Source: Alienimonas californiensis (GTDB taxonomy: Bacteria; Planctomycetota; Planctomycetia; Planctomycetales; Planctomycetaceae). Taken from it: a stretch of DNA of 64,000 nt. The notes beneath the pieces are model-generated. The model worked only from the letters and a program-made list of their open reading frames with translations. It had not been told where the DNA came from and searched no databases. Each line of letters opens with the position of its first letter. Position 1 is the stretch's first letter. The stretch covers positions 1,328,501-1,392,500 of the forward strand of contig NZ_CP036265.1 in NCBI RefSeq assembly GCF_007743815.1, read 5' to 3'. Position numbers and translations under genes: made by a program. Below are positions 63,301-64,000 of the stretch, one piece after another.

Positions 63301-64000
63301 TTCAGCGGACGGTCACGCTGCCCAACGGCGCGACGACGACGGTGATGACGACCCAGCGCCAGCCGCGTCGCGTCGACGGGATCGCCCCGATCCCGCTCGA
63401 TGCGTCGGGCACGGTGCGGACCGCGACGCTGCGGGCGTTAACGGGTCTGAAGCCCGATCTGCCGAAGGCGTTCGCCGCCGCCGCCGAGCTGCGCCAGTGG
63501 ATCGCGGATCGCGACGACGGCAACCCGTCCGGCGAGTGGAAGGTCGCGCTCGATCAGGCGTTCGCGGCGAACCTGCTGCTCGCGTGGGCGGCGCTCGGGG
63601 AGCCGGAGACCCGGACCGCGGCCTTGGAGGAGCTCAAGACGCTGGAAACATGGGCGGTCGGGAACAATGTCGTCGGCGGGGACTTCCGCGAGTCGATTCT
63701 CGCCCTGCGCACCGAGGCGGAGGGTCCGCCGGGCGTGCCGCCGCTGGGCGCCGACCACGGCCTCTGGCGGTCCGCCGCCCCGGGCTCCTACGCCACCGGG
63801 CCGACCGGCCGGCCGGGCTGGACCTTCTTGCACGGCATGGCCCATGCGACCGGGTCCGGCCGGGCGAACCTGCTGACGTTCCGACTGCCGCTGACCGGGA
63901 CGTTTCAGCTGTTCGTCGTCGCGTCGAACGGAACTCGCGAGGAGGCGTTCCCGATGTACAACGGCCTGCTCCACGAGGCGTTCCCGCACAACGGCAGCTT
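54399..64000 (+). CDS. Giant secreted TPR-repeat protein (partial, C-terminus outside window)
   Basis: The frame from the ATG at 54399 has no stop up to base 64000, giving at least 3200 residues. A signal peptide (RGRGPFLAAVALSLLLPAAA) is followed by a very long array of helical tetratricopeptide-like repeats (AAIAAFQAAAERAPEDPNPR, GRPVEAAAAYEAALARDPSR, GDAEGAKALYRRAAELAPED and many more). Disordered Pro/Ala/Asp linkers near residues ~1020-1080 and ~2420-2460 divide the array. The last visible residues (WTFLHGMAHATGSGRANLLT, FRLPLTGTFQLFVV) turn beta-rich and may begin a LamG-like/DUF1583-type domain, as in other planctomycete TPR giants. A scaffold for protein assembly outside the cytoplasm is the likely role. 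Confidence 0.85.
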   Translation, partial: MALSYCSAAGSSTDRPIANRGRGPFLAAVALSLLLPAAAAPQDDPANAAPPAAEPADAPAESPEIAREREIAERFLSLLERNPRPGTALDRAYAFYAERGELAELADRLRSRMEEDEEDAAAPAILGLIEARRGNDDAAIAAFQAAAERAPEDPNPRARLAETLALAGRPVEAAAAYEAALARDPSRRDLPDLLSGLGRALTRGGQEDEAAAVWDRLTQQFPGDDAVREQIAAVLEAEGNLDAALARYEALAAETSDEYRRIAFGLKAAGLKVRLGRTEAAVQDFEALLANLNPDSWLFREVRGGIERSFLRTDDLAGLTAYYEGWLEDHPEDVAAMARLGELLDRQNRDAEARKWLEKGVEKAPGDARLRRALIAQLLRAEEYAAAAEQFATLDEQTPGDADTLRDWGSVLLSDPSRSDAERLAAAKAIWQRLLEERGEDPVAVTRVADWLRQAGDAEGAKALYRRAAELAPEDPRYREYLGEYLHVLGESEAAVAVWTELAAGENRGVKTLARLSEVLGGFGYDERAATAAAEADALDVQEAGSADPTAGALEFADRMRFAELFSRAGRADAAEGQIAKAEALAVTLEERRAALNAAIDADQAADRLEDRIEELKATAAAEPQNADVRLRLALYQDAAGDSARAAASAAEASALAPADVIVLATLTELQEQAGFTADAAASARRLAGLDRQRRADHLMRLAELQLRLGQQADALRTAREVVAGAPGSPEALSFLSRTAFQIGNEEMGLDALRRAARSAGSDPGPLLELASALADRFRTDEAVELLWRAFETAGSVDDKSVVVRRLAELSQRQNRFAPFLEKLERTATGGRRPGAAEAGVDRETALLLAEAHLAVDDAASARETLEPLLNRDPRDAALLARLATLAESAGDLEDAVAFQRRVVELGDAPAERMRLAGLLIAAGDGEAAERLYLESLSRETDPAERVRAIDSLLRSGREGAAVQLADAGLLRDGDDWELLARLAVAVLLARNDELTEAPASLRPAAPVDAEPAPAEPESGDAEPGLSRERREAIASVAFERIWDLDLDPDAPSAATKAAAERSRSRRTGSGGSASGGAAPPTLGLIYARPQAVYPFLPLLGLSDQQYSSGGSGQPVFAPDDYGTARLLAAVWRSTRDEDFARRVFEEAGVRVADAPPAAADADAPPPLLDADAAPDRGRLWDAYFLTSTAQRNPSMLPEPLRGRIGELLPAISGRLARLPDAGAAEAQAYLVSLRSRQYRSADAEEPAPLSQEELALIERSTAILKASDATAPATYQLTLISELERAGEDERAAQLTAAMLEGADEPEEIQAAITAFGSPARRADASERLDAILALLGRAAALEPQERARALPSGSTFARLAGESAAQGDAKRLFALLDAHADAVAGTHDGSGSATEGRPVVQWVFLENGGLSGSSRGNSFPPPAAPIADEHVTLLSSLMNWMARPGSLAALRDDADEPSDDDADDAAPTLGLSPADLLAHLRERAERPDAPARGHDLLRVACVEAWTGEVDAAVATLERALDANPDDAALRRVTAAAKIERGDPAAGLAVLDGVEPSNPDQLRERELLALRVAAQTGDLDRARAAAERLFGLRLNSGEQLELAQTLQRLGMSEKAEAVLARMRRGASNDATALAGMMELYQRGGKQDVAVEIARTMLMRFGGSQPVPGQGVTSAQRETQVAWRRAVDLLRTQGELDPIIEDLKAKLERNPNANAVRRDLIALLTAVNRSEEAQALVKADAARPTPSDPRVMAALAATLQNQDADAAADLYVKVIAADPSVIANEYWNVQNAFQRAKRTKDLMAAVGKTDPADWGQYRHAIPNLISNSLNEADSREAAIEALQSMWERHPSERPSLFSSLSNPKLIAAEGIYQYAVEQAVKAPSGPGWAEFGNVRLWSGDPNGLANLVTAAAKSRDELDEFIAQVQAERERRPDWHAGRGLLAAAQAAAGDADAARDEVAALLALPEKDGPTGAAAWLLSVALDQARGDVNVTNKTQGPLDDLALTLMRRAAADGASTPYRGNGFDFSPERRLVDLLIRGDQTPEARKLLLAAVFEPQADLYANYGPGNSSYAARMEVRSWTEIGTKLADMGFPMDALRVLNHALADGVPRSQMPSNQYERRQLDEAFAKVQSSLTPALLAEELGRRLSAERTAAESGEPQSAEPPPHNRESLLDLFVTANDGGEDLRGATVSSGLMQTLLSTEKPLSPNRSQTTAGASRLLLPTLRNPAAEVQAAMTPRSGEETADKIAERVAPLRETLKGYAEVRPDDLSVHATAVLLAFAAGDEEAAAEPVAALVRLASQTSDPVADGDGAADADSQADKAAEANRIGALWLVGVAAAERPATADDGVVLMEAAFAAAGRLPDSAWQIALSVESGRVAAARGDAETAEDRWTQLLETVLDRELSDAADDPAAPGEAGASVIPPVAPPVGPSVAPPGPAGPAPPGVRAALLAFALAAVAEPAAVAEPAEKGLPITSGPRARRALQVAQLAAENGLTELSLRAVRESLGGGAPLGGGAAGGNSAAASLVGGFVGGGFVVSSGNNGGGMFGSVLNAPEQAGMPLADAEIATALTTLSSQWEAAGADPAAVAATLLDVVLPAARPNEAFPYLEPFVAGSGSDAAATATATRDAVAPLLTWATRAGTLGAVRRRLEGRQSAGEAGRAVDLLRVRLAVAEDRAADAAAGLVALKEAVRTDLSGTGGETLLHAALPALEAGVAAPEAIDALLAGVESYGKSEGVWTRLLPQLARAAFEQGDPAMGERLLDRFVELARSNPAVRVNAKQEALTSAIHEAARGGAAVPALKWLNALEKLPVYEEQSRAPRFNRDEVTPDLARAAAALPADERFDVLLAWAIPGTSLSEAEQVAARRPGAIRDLAALLPTDGPPAEFGRPADPARRLSAEAGRAPAPLTSLLVALAAAAVEADRVDELAAALDRAAAARAFAPDDADVPRSAPGASFASPELIQVQRTVTLPNGATTTVMTTQRQPRRVDGIAPIPLDASGTVRTATLRALTGLKPDLPKAFAAAAELRQWIADRDDGNPSGEWKVALDQAFAANLLLAWAALGEPETRTAALEELKTLETWAVGNNVVGGDFRESILALRTEAEGPPGVPPLGADHGLWRSAAPGSYATGPTGRPGWTFLHGMAHATGSGRANLLTFRLPLTGTFQLFVVASNGTREEAFPMYNGLLHEAFPHNGS

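Overview
This 64 kb window is high-GC (about 70% or more by eye) bacterial chromosome that looks like a planctomycete of the Planctomycetaceae/Alienimonas kind. The evidence is a DUF1559 protein with a prepilin-type N-terminus, the DUF1587-1592 cytochrome / DUF1552 / ankyrin gene set, two formylglycine sulfatases, a DUF1080 protein, a PEP-CTERM protein, secreted caspase-fold proteins with WD40 repeats, a giant TPR protein and palindromic intergenic repeats of the CAACCCGAAGCGTCAGCGAG type. No rRNA, tRNA, CRISPR array or transposase was seen. Species-level identity cannot be read from this sequence alone.

Layout. 0-6 kb: a truncated HtrA-like protease with a zinc-ribbon N-terminus, tandem ~175 bp composite repeats, a YfbK-like VWA lipoprotein, a MarR regulator and a DUF1559 protein. 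6.5-12.2 kb: a plus-strand run of a YheT-like hydrolase, LMW phosphatase/arsenate-reductase fold protein, acyltransferase, YdeI-like protein, VOC protein, and a translationally coupled P-loop kinase plus Thg1-like 3'-5' polymerase. 12.4-20.2 kb: sulfatase, SDR, 3-dehydroquinase fused to a shikimate-dehydrogenase-like domain, Fic protein with a phased repeat array upstream, and PPK1. 20.3-33.1 kb: three secreted caspase-fold proteins (one with a beta-helix, two tandem paralogues with seven WD40 repeats each), interleaved with a small secreted protein, an ECF sigma factor coupled to a membrane protein, a two-haem-motif protein and an unknown secreted protein. 33.5-39.3 kb: the imuA-imuB-dnaE2 mutagenesis operon on the minus strand. 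39.8-50 kb: a second sulfatase, then a DUF1592/DUF1552/ankyrin set interrupted by about 3.4 kb of DNA holding a groEL C-terminal remnant, a lower-GC PEP-CTERM gene and four stacked palindromic elements. 50-54.2 kb: PhoD-like phosphatase, DUF1080 protein and an SSS symporter with a large lower-GC loop insertion. 54.4-64 kb: one reading frame open to the window edge, encoding a secreted TPR protein of more than 3200 residues.

The best candidates for under-described biology are the caspase cluster with its embedded sigma/membrane-protein pair, the kinase-Thg1 pair (possible RNA 5'-end repair) and the 21-20-21 bp phased direct repeats in front of the Fic gene. All functional statements are inferred from sequence reading; no database search was run.
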